Positions 34,251 to 42,682 of a stretch of DNA of 64,000 bases are shown here, in pieces; position 1 is the stretch's first letter, and every line of letters begins with the position of its first letter. The notes beneath the pieces were generated by a model, which had not been told where the DNA came from, did not search any database, and saw only the letters and a list, made by a program, of their open reading frames with translations. This DNA is from Holophagales bacterium (lineage in GTDB: Bacteria > Acidobacteriota > Thermoanaerobaculia > Multivoradales > JAGPDF01), in the NCBI GenBank assembly GCA_016699405.1, contig CP064972.1, positions 4,805,501 to 4,869,500 of the forward strand. Reading direction: 5' to 3'. The position numbers and the translations under genes are program-made.

Positions 34251-37200
34251 ATGGACAAGAGAGCGTTGTGGAGAGTCGGACTCTCCGTCTTCGCGATCGC
34301 CCTGGTGGCGTTTGCGTTGGCGGCTCCGGCGAGCGCGCAGGAGCAGGTCGGCTCGATCGCCGGCAAGGTCCTCGACTCGGCGAACGAGGCGCTTCCTGGC
34401 GCGACCGTCGAGGCCACGCAGGCCGGCGGTGCCAAGCTGACCGCGATCACCGGGCCGAACGGCGAGTTCCGCTTCCCCCGCGTGCCTCCGGGCCGCTACA
34501 CCGTCAGCGCCAAGCTCGAGGGCCTGAGCCCGGCCGAGCCGCAGAACGTGGTCGTCACCCTCGGACAGGCCGCCACCCTGAGCTTCACGCTCGGCGTCGG
34601 CGTGGTCTCGGAGACGATCAGCGTGGTCGGCGAGGCGGGACAGATCGACGTCAAGGGCTCCTCGACGTCGGCCTCGATCACCTCCGAAGACATCGAGATG
34701 CTGCCCAAGGGGCGTGACTTCACCTCGGTCGCCACCCTGGCGGCAGGCGTGAGCCAGGAAGGCTTCGCCGGCGGTCTCTCGATCGACGGCGCTTCGGGCT
34801 CCGAGAACCGCTTCGTCATCGACGGCGTCGACACCACCGACGGCTTCGACGGCACCTCGGGCCAGAACCTGATCACCGACTTCGTCGAAGAGGTTCAGGT
34901 CAAGTCGGCCGGTTACGCGGCCGAGTTCGGCGGTTCGGTCGGCGGCGTCATCAACGCCGTGACCAAGAGCGGCTCGAACGACTTCAAGGGCTTCGTCGGT
35001 CTCTACTACGGCGACCGCGGCTGGGACGGCAAGGAACGCAAGACGGTTCGCAACACCTGCCCGGCGGCCCCAGCTGGCTCCCCGCCGAACTGCTCGGACA
35101 GTCAGCTCTATGTCAGCTACCCCGAGGAGGACATCACCCGCACCGAGCCGAACTTCGGTATCGGTGGCCCGATCGTCAAGGACAAAGCCTGGTTCTACGT
35201 CGGCTACGACCACCTCGAGACCGAGACGACTCGCACCCCGCTCGGCTGGTCCAGGTCGTACACCCAGTCCGACACCCGCGAGTACTACCTGATCAACCTC
35301 AAGGGCAACGTCGGCTCGCAGTTCCTCTACAAGTTGTCCGGCAACTTCGCACCGCGCAAGCTCGACAACATCCTTCCTGCGCGCGACGGCTCGACGTTTG
35401 CGAGAGACAAGAGCGCCTTCAACATCGACGACAAGTTCCCGACTTCGAGCTATTCGTTCTACGCCGACTGGATTCCGAGCAACAGCTTCTATCTCTCGGG
35501 CCGCATCGGCAGCTACGACACGGATCAGAAGACATCGGGGACCTTCCCCAGCGGCCAGATCCTCTTCCGCAACCGGGCGTATCCGGCGGATCCGACGAAC
35601 TTCCCGGCTGGCTGGCTCAACGTGCCGTCGGTCACCGGCGCGATCACGGACGAATACAAGCGCGAGGCGGCTTCGCTCGACAGCAACTTCTTCTTCGAGG
35701 CGGCCGGTAGCCACGCCATCAAGGGCGGCGTGCAGTACGAGAAGCTGAAGAACACCGCCGACACTGGTGAGCAGGTGAACCTCTACACGTTCCGCTGGGG
35801 CCTGCCGGATCGCTTCGGCGCCGGCGTCCAAGGCACCCAGGGATCACTGGGAGTCCGCCGGTTCTACAGCCTCGGCGCCGCAGCCAGCAAGAACCTCGGC
35901 ATCTACCTGCAGGACAGCTGGTCGGTCATGCCGAACCTGACTCTCAACATCGGCATCCGATCCGAGAAGGAAGAGGTCCCGAACTACAGCGCCGCCGTGA
36001 ATGGCGCCAAGAACGCTTGGGAGTTCGGCTTCGGCGACAAGATCGCCCCGCGGCTCGGTTTCGCGTGGGACGTCTTCTCGGACCAGAAGCTGAAGGTCTA
36101 CGGCAGCTGGGGTTACTACTACGATATCAGCAAGCTGAACATCCGCGGCTCGTTTGGCGGTGACCAGTGGATCGAGTACCTCTGGCCAGTCAACACGCTC
36201 GATTGGCAGGGACTCCTCGCCTCTGGCAACTGCACCAACTCGATCAACGACGCGAACGTGAACCCCTGCCCGGGCCTCGGCGCGCCGGCGGCCACCCTCG
36301 ACCTCCGCTACCCGGCCGACCCGAACGATCCGCTCTTCGGCGTGGACCCGGACCTCAAGCCGTTCCAGCAGGAGGAGTACCAGATCGGCGCCGACTACCA
36401 GCTCACCAAGACCTCGGTCGTCGGCTTCCGCTACGTCAACAAGAACGTCCTCCACGCCATCGAGGACATGGGCTTCTTCTACTGCTTCTCGCCGACGAAC
36501 TGCATCGAGGGTTACAACATCGGTAACCCGGGCGAAGGCGTCGGTGGTCAGGATCCGGAGGGTGTCGTCCCGGCCCAGCCGAAAGCCAAGCGCGAGTACC
36601 AGGCGATCGAGCTCTCCTGGAACCGCCGCTTCGCCAACAACTGGTCGGCGCACGTTGCCTACACCTACAGCGAGCTCAAGGGCAACTACCCCGGTCTCGC
36701 CTCCTCGGACGAATTCGGTCGTACCAGCCCGAACACCAACCGGCTGTTCGACTACGTCCACAACTCGTACGACCGGTTCGGCAAGGCCGTGTACGGCAAG
36801 CTCAACACCGACCGCCCGCACCAGGTCGACGCGCAGTTCATCTACCAGTTCGGCTGGGGCACGTCGGTTGGACTGAACCAGTACTACGGCTCGGGCACGC
36901 CGATCTCGACGCAGGTCAACTACGCGGGCGTGCCGTTCTTCGCCTTCGGCCGCGGCGACAAGGGCCGCACCGACGCCCTCACGCAGACCGACCTGATGGT
37001 CTCCCATCCGTTCAAGTTCGGGGACTACACGGTCGAGCTCAGCCTGAACGTCCTCAACCTGTTCGACGAGGACACGGCCGTTCTCATCGACCCGAACCTG
37101 ACGAACGGCGACCTCTGCACGGCCTATGCGAGCGCCGGTTGCGATCGGAGCCAGGACTGGTTCTTCGGCCACACGCCGCTTTCGACCGGCGGCCTGAATC

Positions 37201-37313
37201 CGACGCAGAACAACCCGTACTACCTGAAGCCGGGCGTTGCGGGCTCAGCGACTACGGCCGATGTCTTCCAGACCCGCCGCACCATCCGCGCCGGTCTGAA
37301 GTTCACCTTCTAG
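34251..37313 (+). CDS. TonB-dependent outer-membrane receptor with carboxypeptidase-regulatory domain
   Basis: A 1020-residue outer-membrane transporter of the Oar/SusC-like type that is abundant in Acidobacteriota. Signal peptide 1-30 (cleavage near ASA-QEQ). A CarboxypepD_reg domain about 33-110 (GSIAGKVLDSANEALPGATVEA, then the FPRVPPGRYTVSA turn). The plug domain about 125-240 holds FVIDGVDTTDGFDG and EVQVKSAGYAAEFGGSVGGVINAVTKSG. A 22-strand barrel follows and ends in the aromatic RAGLKFTF, as needed for BAM insertion. ATG 34251 has a GGGAGGAG site. A strong terminator follows at 37343. Its substrate is unknown; peptides or polysaccharide fragments would fit the proteolytic gene content. 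Confidence 0.92.
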   Translation: MDKRALWRVGLSVFAIALVAFALAAPASAQEQVGSIAGKVLDSANEALPGATVEATQAGGAKLTAITGPNGEFRFPRVPPGRYTVSAKLEGLSPAEPQNVVVTLGQAATLSFTLGVGVVSETISVVGEAGQIDVKGSSTSASITSEDIEMLPKGRDFTSVATLAAGVSQEGFAGGLSIDGASGSENRFVIDGVDTTDGFDGTSGQNLITDFVEEVQVKSAGYAAEFGGSVGGVINAVTKSGSNDFKGFVGLYYGDRGWDGKERKTVRNTCPAAPAGSPPNCSDSQLYVSYPEEDITRTEPNFGIGGPIVKDKAWFYVGYDHLETETTRTPLGWSRSYTQSDTREYYLINLKGNVGSQFLYKLSGNFAPRKLDNILPARDGSTFARDKSAFNIDDKFPTSSYSFYADWIPSNSFYLSGRIGSYDTDQKTSGTFPSGQILFRNRAYPADPTNFPAGWLNVPSVTGAITDEYKREAASLDSNFFFEAAGSHAIKGGVQYEKLKNTADTGEQVNLYTFRWGLPDRFGAGVQGTQGSLGVRRFYSLGAAASKNLGIYLQDSWSVMPNLTLNIGIRSEKEEVPNYSAAVNGAKNAWEFGFGDKIAPRLGFAWDVFSDQKLKVYGSWGYYYDISKLNIRGSFGGDQWIEYLWPVNTLDWQGLLASGNCTNSINDANVNPCPGLGAPAATLDLRYPADPNDPLFGVDPDLKPFQQEEYQIGADYQLTKTSVVGFRYVNKNVLHAIEDMGFFYCFSPTNCIEGYNIGNPGEGVGGQDPEGVVPAQPKAKREYQAIELSWNRRFANNWSAHVAYTYSELKGNYPGLASSDEFGRTSPNTNRLFDYVHNSYDRFGKAVYGKLNTDRPHQVDAQFIYQFGWGTSVGLNQYYGSGTPISTQVNYAGVPFFAFGRGDKGRTDALTQTDLMVSHPFKFGDYTVELSLNVLNLFDEDTAVLIDPNLTNGDLCTAYASAGCDRSQDWFFGHTPLSTGGLNPTQNNPYYLKPGVAGSATTADVFQTRRTIRAGLKFTF

Positions 37314-37342
37314 ACCTGCGCGACAGCTGAAGGTGTCGGCTG

Positions 37343-37372
37343 GCGGGAGCGCTTCGGCGCTCCCGCTTTTTT
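37343..37372 (+). terminator. rho-independent terminator of the TonB receptor gene
   Basis: Ten-base perfect stem (GCGGGAGCGC and GCGCTCCCGC) with a TTCG tetraloop at 37343-37366, followed at once by TTTTTTC. It begins 30 bases after the stop codon. It is the only classical terminator I see in the window. Confidence 0.92.
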
Positions 37373-37380
37373 CTTCTTAG

Positions 37381-37868
37381 CAGGTCCCTCAAGAGCTCAT
37401 GTCCGCGGTGACGCCCGCTCGGCCCGAGAACGATGTCCCAGCTCCGCCAGCGCCGTTGCGAAGGGAGCCTCTCTTGCCAGCCCTATCCGCTTGTGGAGGC
37501 CCATCTTGGGCACCTGCCCATTGGGCGTCGTCCTCAGCATCAGCCCCGGACTTCGATTGGTCAACCTGAGCAAGCACCAACAGCTTCGACTCACTCAGAC
37601 GACCCGCCACACTGGCCATTGCGTCCGACCTTTGCAGAAGATCGAGACCTAGCCTGACGGGCCACTCGACCGATTCCTCCCTGGTCTGCCCCGTGTACTC
37701 GCAGTACTGAGTTACCAGTCGCGTGACGTGCGTTATTGACAAGTCCGAGGTGGTGCCCTACCTTCAAAGATAGACTGAAGAGGCTCAACTTAGCTTCACA
37801 ACCCGCGCGGCACCTTCTGCCCACACCTCGGTCACAAGGGGGTTGCCGCCTCTAAGGGAGGATGCACC
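37381..37868. other. intergenic region, no clear gene
   Basis: About 490 bases with lower GC. A minus-strand frame (37742 to 37389, about 117 codons from a TTG) has protein-like composition in its first half (VEWPVRLGLDLLQRSDAMAS) but no ribosome site or known family, so I do not call it. The 3-prime end holds the leader of the Cys-rich protein gene, with AAGGGAGG at 37854-37861. Confidence 0.4.
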
Positions 37869-38312
37869 ATGAAGGCCTCGCACATTGCTCTTCTCGTGAC
37901 AGTGTTGCTGGGAACCGCTTCGACTGCCTCAGCCCTGACCTGCAAGGAGAAGTACGAACTCGCCTTGGTTCGAGCGCTGCTGGTGGCCCCTCCTGTCTGT
38001 AGCGCCGACGATCCGACGACTCAGGCTCTGGGACTTGGGCTTCGAGGCTCGTCGCCAGGCCATGCTTGGGCCCCACAATCTGCTATTTCGAACGCGGCGA
38101 AGATGATTCGTCCGGTCGACTCCGGTCCCGGGCCAGGCCGCACCTGCTGTGACTGGTGCTACGAGGAGTACCTTGTGACCTACTACTGGTGTTGGGCTAC
38201 CTATCACAACGACCCGCTTCGCCAATATTGTCTCGATGGGGCTTGGGAGGAATGGTGCTATTGCAACCAAGCCTGCGGTGGTAACTGCGGCTGGGGCCCG
38301 TGCAACGGGTAG
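37869..38312 (+). CDS. small Cys-rich secreted protein, unknown
   Basis: A 147-residue protein with a clear signal peptide (MKASHIALLVTVLLGTASTASA). The mature part of about 125 residues has 12 Cys, ten of them in the last 60 residues (CCDWCYEEY, YYWCWATYHN, QYCLDG, WCYCNQACGGNCGWGPC). It also has many aromatic residues. This looks like a compact disulfide-stabilised extracellular domain. I recognise no family. The ribosome site AAGGGAGG is excellent and the gene stands alone between the receptor and the insertion sequences, so it is probably real and expressed. It could be a toxin, inhibitor or metal-binding protein; nothing in the sequence decides between these. Confidence 0.75.
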   Translation: MKASHIALLVTVLLGTASTASALTCKEKYELALVRALLVAPPVCSADDPTTQALGLGLRGSSPGHAWAPQSAISNAAKMIRPVDSGPGPGRTCCDWCYEEYLVTYYWCWATYHNDPLRQYCLDGAWEEWCYCNQACGGNCGWGPCNG

Positions 38313-38387
38313 CTCACTTCAGCGGCTACCCCTCGTTCTTCGGAAGTTCGCCAGCGGACGCGATGCCGAATGGCGTCATCGTAGATG

Positions 38388-38406
38388 CCTAGCCCGGATC
38401 TCTCAC
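38388..38406 (+). repeat. IS1380 left terminal inverted repeat
   Basis: CCTAGCCCGGATCTCTCAC, matching the complement of 41605-41623 at 18 of 19 bases. Confidence 0.88.
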
Positions 38407-38459
38407 GCCTGAAGTGAAGAAGAGCTGTCTCCAGTGGTAGAAGTGCCTTTGTCTAGGAG

Positions 38460-38468
38460 GCTTTTCGA
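38460..38468 (+). repeat. 9-bp target duplication, left copy
   Basis: GCTTTTCGA directly before the IS256-type element. The identical sequence at 39963-39971 follows its right end. A duplication of 8-9 bases is usual for IS256 elements. Confidence 0.85.
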
Positions 38469-39962
38469 GTAGCGTCCGCGTAAGTGGTGTATGAGTCCTC
38501 TCTCCCCCTCGTCGTCGGGCCTGTGGGCGCTGTGGGAAACGCGTCAGCGTTTTCCACAGGGTCCACAGGCCATTTCGAGCCCGCGCTTTGGCGCTGGGTG
38601 GGGAGAGCGTCGAGGGTCACGGCACGGCACTTGGTAGGTTTCGGTTTGCGGACCAGAAGCCCCAAGGAGGCCCTACCGTGACCGATGTGAGCCTGCCCCT
38701 TCCCGTCGCTTTTCACAAGGCCCTCGAGCAGTCCAGCCCCGATCTGCTGCGCTCCCTGCTGCAGTCCTTCCTCGAGCAGCTCATGAGTGCTGAGGCCGAC
38801 GCCCGCTGCGGCGCCAGCTACGGCGAGCGCAGTGCCGAGCGGATCAATGCCCGCAACGGCTACCGCTCCCGCCCCTGGGAGACGCGCCTCGGCGACATGG
38901 ACCTGCAGATCCCCAAGCTGCGCAAGGGCAGCTACTTCCCCGAGTGGCTCCTCGAGCCGCGCCGGCGCTCGGAGAAGGCCCTCCTGGCCGCCATCGCCGA
39001 GGCCTATGTGCTCGGCGTTTCCACCCGCCGCGTCGAGCGCCTGCTGGAGACTTTGGGCCTGTCGAGTATCTCGAAGTCCCGGGTCTCGGAGATCTGCTCG
39101 GAGCTCGATCCCGCGGTCGAGGCGTTTCGGCAACGGCCGCTGACGCTGGCGTACCCCTACATCTGGCTCGACGCGCTCGACATGAAGTGCCGCGAGGAGG
39201 GTGGAGGCGTTGGTGTGAGCGTCGTCATCGCCACCGGAGTGTCCGCCGAAGGTCATCGCGAAATCCTCGGCGTCGAGGTCTTCACCAGCGAGGATGGGGC
39301 CTCTTGGCTGGCATTCCTGCGTGGTCTGAAGGCCCGAGGTCTGTCCGGTGTGCGCCTGGTGGTATCCGACGCGCATCCCGGGCTCAAGGCCGCCATTGCC
39401 TCGGTCTTCACCGGATCGCGCTGGCAACGCTGCCGCACGCACCTGACGACCAACGTGCTGACCAAGGTGCCAAAGGCCGCGCAGCCGGGTGTCGCCGCGC
39501 TCTTCCGCATGATCTTCCTGCAGCAGGATGCCGACGCGGTGCGCCAACAGGCCGAGCACACTCTCACGGCGCTCGAGCAGCGCTGGCCCGACGCGGCGAA
39601 GGTCTTCGCCGGCGCCTTCGAGGACGTCCTGGCCTTCACCGGCTTCCCGCGGGAGCACTGGCGCCAGATCTGGTCGAACAACCCGCAGGAGCGACTCAAC
39701 AAAGAGATCCGGCGACGCACCGACGTCGTCGGCATCTTCCCCAACCGCGCCGCCATCGTGCGACTCGTCGGCGCTCTCCTCGCCGAGCAACACGACGAGT
39801 GGGCGATCGGACGGCGCTATTTCTCGCTCGAATCCGTCGCCCACCTCAACCCCGAGCTGAAGCCTGCGCCGGACGGCCAACAGGCTCAGCTCCTACCCGC
39901 GGCCTGAAGCCCACCATGTGTCCGCGCCGTCGCCCTCGTACACCACTTGACCGGACGTGGCC
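38469..39962 (+). mobile_element. IS256-family insertion sequence inside the IS1380 leader
   Basis: A 1494-base element bounded exactly by 9-base direct repeats. Its imperfect ends share GTCCG near the tip and an inner AAGTGGTGTA(T/C)GAG core (38474-38495 and 39935-39956 in opposite orientation). It holds one intact transposase gene (38678-39907). A near-perfect hairpin (38530-38559; arms CTGTGGGAAACGC and GCGTTTTCCACAG) lies in its leader and may limit read-through expression. The insertion separates the left IS1380 end from its transposase gene. Confidence 0.88.
38678..39907 (+). CDS. IS256-family transposase
   Basis: A 409-residue mutator-type DDE transposase. The first half carries GYRSRPWETRLGDMDLQIPKLRKG in two adjoining pieces, the IS256 DNA-binding region. 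Catalytic residues: Asp in YIWLDALDMK, Asp in LVVSDAHPGL, and Glu in NNPQERLNKEIRRRT. The CRTHLTTNVL helix between them is typical. GTG 38678 was chosen because AAGGAGG sits seven bases before it; the longer frame from 38588 has no ribosome site. The frame is full length with no stop or shift, so the enzyme is probably active. It lies in the same direction as the IS1380 transposase downstream. Confidence 0.93.
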   Translation: MTDVSLPLPVAFHKALEQSSPDLLRSLLQSFLEQLMSAEADARCGASYGERSAERINARNGYRSRPWETRLGDMDLQIPKLRKGSYFPEWLLEPRRRSEKALLAAIAEAYVLGVSTRRVERLLETLGLSSISKSRVSEICSELDPAVEAFRQRPLTLAYPYIWLDALDMKCREEGGGVGVSVVIATGVSAEGHREILGVEVFTSEDGASWLAFLRGLKARGLSGVRLVVSDAHPGLKAAIASVFTGSRWQRCRTHLTTNVLTKVPKAAQPGVAALFRMIFLQQDADAVRQQAEHTLTALEQRWPDAAKVFAGAFEDVLAFTGFPREHWRQIWSNNPQERLNKEIRRRTDVVGIFPNRAAIVRLVGALLAEQHDEWAIGRRYFSLESVAHLNPELKPAPDGQQAQLLPAA

Positions 39963-39971
39963 GCTTTTCGA
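39963..39971 (+). repeat. 9-bp target duplication, right copy
   Basis: GCTTTTCGA, identical to 38460-38468. It marks the right edge of the IS256-type insertion. Confidence 0.85.
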
Positions 39972-39992
39972 CCACAGCGGAGGAGACAGCCC

Positions 39993-41408
39993 TTGTCGAC
40001 AGACTGTAAGGCGGAGCAGCTGAGCTTTCAAGGCTGGGGAGCGGGTCGGCGCCGGGAGGTGCGGTTGGACTTCGCGGGCGGCCGGCTGAGCTCGGATGGC
40101 GGCGCGGTGTTGCTGGCGGAGACGGAGCGTCGGCGCGGGATCTTGCGTCGCCTGTCGGCGTGCTTCGAGGACCATCGCGAGCCGGCGTGGGTGGAGCACG
40201 GGGTCGGGACGCTGGTGTCGCAGCGGGTGCTGGGTCTGGCGCTGGGCTACGAGGACCTGGTCGACCACGAGGAGCTTCGCGCGGACGCCTTGCTGGCTTC
40301 GCTGATCGGCGTGTCGGACCCGTCGGGCGACAGGCAGCGTCGGGATCGGGATCAAGGCAAACCGCTGGCAGGCAAGAGCACGCTGAATCGCTTCGAGTGG
40401 GGTGCGGTGAGCGATGCGGCGGCGGACCGCTACAAGCGCATCGCGGTGCAGCCGAGAGGCGTCCAGGACCTGCTCATCGACCTGTTTCTGGAGACCCAGG
40501 GCACGTCGCCGGAGCGGATCATCCTGGATCTTGATGCCACCGACGACCCGGTGCACGGCGAGCAGGAAGGACGCTTCTTCCACGGCTACTACGGCCACTA
40601 CTGCTACCTGCCGCTCTACATCGTCTGCGGAGACAGCGTGCTGTGGGCGGAGCTGCGCCCCTCCAATATCGATGCATCGAAGGGATCGGTGGCGGCGCTG
40701 TCGCGGATCGTGTCGAAGATCCGGGATCGCTTTCCACAGGTCGAGATCCTGGTGCGCGCCGACTCGGGCTTCGCGCGCGAGAAGCTGATGCGCTGGTGTG
40801 AAGAGCATGGCATCGAGTACGTGCTCGGCCTGGCCCGCAACACACGCCTGGAGCGAGCGCTTCGCGGGCACCTCCAGCGGGCGGCCGCGCAACACGCCCG
40901 CTCGGGCCGGCCGGAGCGGTGCTTTCGCGACTCTCGCTACCAGACGCGTAGCACCTGGAGTCGTCGACGTCGCGTCATCGGCAAGGCCGAGGTCCTCGCC
41001 AAGGGCGCCAATCCGCGCTTCCTCGTCACCTCGCTCGCGAAAGCGGACCTCGAGGCCGAGCCGCTTTACGACCTCTACTGCCAACGGGGAGAGATGGAGA
41101 ACCGCATCAAGGAGCAGCAGCTCGATCTCTTCGCCGGCCGGACATCGGCCCACTACTTGAAGATCAACCAGCTGCGGCTGTGGTTTTCCACCTTCGCCTA
41201 CACACTCTTGGCCGAGCTGCGTCGCCTCGGGCTCTCGGGGACGACCTGGGCACGAGCCCAGTGCGGGACGATTCGCCTCAAGCTGCTCAAGATCGGCGCC
41301 CAGATACGACTGAGCGTGCGGCGGATCTGGATCGCACTCTCCTCGGCCTATCCGTGGAAGTCGGTCTTCCTCGAAGCCCTCGGGCGACTCCGCGCCTCTC
41401 CTGCCTGA
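39993..41408 (+). CDS. IS1380-family transposase
   Basis: A 471-residue DDE transposase. The start region has VRLDFAGGRLSSDGGAVLLAE, a hallmark of the family. Catalytic residues: Asp in IILDLDATDDPVHG, Asp in LVRADSGFAREKLM, and Glu in RGEMENRIKEQQLDLFAGRTS. TTG 39993 was chosen because GCGGAGGAGA lies about eight bases before it and the conserved N-terminus begins soon after. There are no stops or shifts, so it is probably functional. Its original leader has been moved by an IS256 insertion whose right end is only 30 bases upstream, so expression may now depend on read-through from that element. Confidence 0.93.
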   Translation: MSTDCKAEQLSFQGWGAGRRREVRLDFAGGRLSSDGGAVLLAETERRRGILRRLSACFEDHREPAWVEHGVGTLVSQRVLGLALGYEDLVDHEELRADALLASLIGVSDPSGDRQRRDRDQGKPLAGKSTLNRFEWGAVSDAAADRYKRIAVQPRGVQDLLIDLFLETQGTSPERIILDLDATDDPVHGEQEGRFFHGYYGHYCYLPLYIVCGDSVLWAELRPSNIDASKGSVAALSRIVSKIRDRFPQVEILVRADSGFAREKLMRWCEEHGIEYVLGLARNTRLERALRGHLQRAAAQHARSGRPERCFRDSRYQTRSTWSRRRRVIGKAEVLAKGANPRFLVTSLAKADLEAEPLYDLYCQRGEMENRIKEQQLDLFAGRTSAHYLKINQLRLWFSTFAYTLLAELRRLGLSGTTWARAQCGTIRLKLLKIGAQIRLSVRRIWIALSSAYPWKSVFLEALGRLRASPA

Positions 41409-41604
41409 GCTTCGGATCCGAACCCCGATCGGCAACAAACGAGTCAACGCAGTCGAGGTGTCCGCAGATCGCCCCGCCAGCGCGATCACAACGCACCGAA
41501 TCGGCCTCTCAACCGCTCACACCCAATCTCTCGCCACCTGAACTCCCCGATTCGACCAACGATCCGACCCCACTGAGCCTCGACAAGGCCCTCGCCCAAA
41601 TGGG

Positions 41605-41623
41605 GTGAGAAATCCGGGCTAGG
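41605..41623 (-). repeat. IS1380 right terminal inverted repeat
   Basis: Complement reads CCTAGCCCGGATTTCTCAC, one mismatch from the left end at 38388. Confidence 0.88.
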
Positions 41624-41725
41624 TCTCAGACTCTGAGCGAGTGGCGGCGGACTTCGGCGTCTCGCCGTTCTTCGCCGCCGGTGCCGCAGCATGAACCGCT
41701 GCGGCATGGACTGGCTTGGTCGAGT

Positions 41726-41825
41726 TGGCGGAAGCGCATGGGAATCGAACCCACCCCCGCCGTCGGAATCGACGCCGGACAACGGTTTTGAAGACCGCAG
41801 AGAGCACCAGCCCCCGAGCGCTTCC
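41726..41825 (-). tRNA. selC: selenocysteine tRNA, anticodon TCA
   Basis: Read on the minus strand from 41825, the sequence folds as a selenocysteine tRNA. It has an 8-base acceptor stem (GGAAGCGC with GCGCTTCC), an extended D arm, the anticodon arm GGTCTTCAAAACC with TCA, a long variable arm (CCGGCGTCG with CGACGGCGG), a T arm with GGGTTCGATTCCC, and an encoded G-CCA end. The acceptor length, the very long variable arm and the UCA anticodon together separate it from tRNA-Ser and tRNA-Leu. It means the organism can insert selenocysteine at UGA codons with SECIS signals. selA, selB and selD are not in the window. An IS1380 end is about 100 bases from its 3-prime side. Confidence 0.95.
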
Positions 41826-41902
41826 GGCGCGATCTTAGCCGCTCACGGGCTTCCCCGTCTCGCGACGCTCTCGCTCTCGGCGAGGGCAACCGGCAATCGA
41901 CG

Positions 41903-42616
41903 TCAGGTCACGCGGGCCAGTTGCCGCTCGGAGCCGATCAGGCGGCTGTAGGCGATCCCGCAGTGGTACCAGTGGAGCAGGAACGCCTCCTTCCCCGCCC
42001 GGACCCACCAACCGGCGCTGCGTCGACGTGGTGGGCAGCCGGGCGCCGGCGAACAGGCGACGGCCAGTCCGAGACCACGCGCCATCGTCGCCGCCCGAGC
42101 CAGGTGGAGCGGATCGGAGACGAGAAGCAGCGAGCTCATCCCGCGTTCGCGCAGCGTCGCCCGGACGTAGAAGAGATTCTCCAAGGTGTGCTGGCTGTGC
42201 TCTTCGGTCCAGATCGCCTCGGGCGGGACGCCGGTGGCGATCAGGTGCTCGCGGCCGGCTTCGGCCTCGGTGCGACTCGCCTTGCCGGTGAGACCTCCAG
42301 CCACCACGATGCGTGGCGCGAGGCCCTCGCGCCAGAGTGCCGCGGCGTGCTCGAGGCGCGCGACGAAGACCGCCGACGGCCGGTCGCTCTCGAGCAGTCG
42401 ACCGAGGACGAGGATCGCCTCGGCCGGCCGGGAGGGCTCACCGGCGGCCGCCGCGAGCACGCGGCGCATCCTCCAGAGCACCGGCAGACCCAACCCGAGA
42501 GCTCCCACCGCCAGCGCGATCACCAGGGACGAAATGCCCCCGGGTCCGCCGATCTTCTGGCGGAACGTGGCGCGGGGTGGCGCGCTGTGCGGCACCTCGT
42601 TGACAGCTCCCGACAT
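41903..42616 (-). CDS. YdcF/ElyC-family (DUF218) membrane-anchored protein
   Basis: A 237-residue protein. One N-terminal transmembrane helix (ISSLVIALAVGALGLGLPVLW, about 28-49) is followed by a DUF218 domain: AILVLGRLLESDRPS, AALWREGLAPRIVVAGG, TEEHSQHTLENLFYVR (the conserved S-x-x-T-x-E-N turn), and LLVSDPLHLARAATMARGLG. Members such as ElyC/SanA act in cell-envelope integrity and may handle lipid carriers. ATG 42616 was chosen because a TATACT box lies nine bases upstream and the helix follows soon after. The gene is divergent from the lipoprotein gene at 42683. The last 40 residues carry a Trp/His-rich tail. Biochemical role unknown. Confidence 0.85.
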   Translation of the reverse strand: MSGAVNEVPHSAPPRATFRQKIGGPGGISSLVIALAVGALGLGLPVLWRMRRVLAAAAGEPSRPAEAILVLGRLLESDRPSAVFVARLEHAAALWREGLAPRIVVAGGLTGKASRTEAEAGREHLIATGVPPEAIWTEEHSQHTLENLFYVRATLRERGMSSLLLVSDPLHLARAATMARGLGLAVACSPAPGCPPRRRSAGWWVRAGKEAFLLHWYHCGIAYSRLIGSERQLARVT

Positions 42617-42625
42617 GGGCGGGAG

Positions 42626-42631
42626 AGTATA
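42626..42631 (-). promoter_or_regulatory. -10 box for a probably leaderless ydcF-like gene
   Basis: TATACT on the minus strand, nine bases before ATG 42616, with CTCCCGCCC between. The box at 56032 has the same kind of spacer. Confidence 0.5.
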
Positions 42632-42682
42632 GGGCTTTCCGCGCGCCGATGGCGGTGCCGGAGACCCGAGACGAGGTCCTGC

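Larger units (their letters stand above)
38388..41623 (+). mobile_element. IS1380-family insertion sequence, interrupted by an IS256-family element
   Basis: The ends are 19-base inverted repeats, CCTAGCCCGGATCTCTCAC at 38388-38406 and its complement with one mismatch at 41605-41623. These are typical of IS1380 elements. The transposase gene is at 39993-41408. The leader between the left end and the transposase is split by an IS256-type element (38469-39962) flanked by a 9-base direct repeat. Without that insertion and one repeat copy the element is 1733 bases, the usual IS1380 size. No target duplication is visible outside the ends (GATG against TCTC), so flanking DNA may have been rearranged. 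The right end is about 100 bases from selC. Confidence 0.88.

Noticed and set aside
37389..37742. Minus-strand 117-codon frame after the TonB receptor
   Set aside because: It begins with TTG, has no ribosome site or family, and its second half is composition-driven; left as intergenic.
38380..41630. Target-site duplication around the IS1380 element
   Set aside because: The bases outside the two ends (GATG and TCTC) do not match, so no duplication can be claimed.
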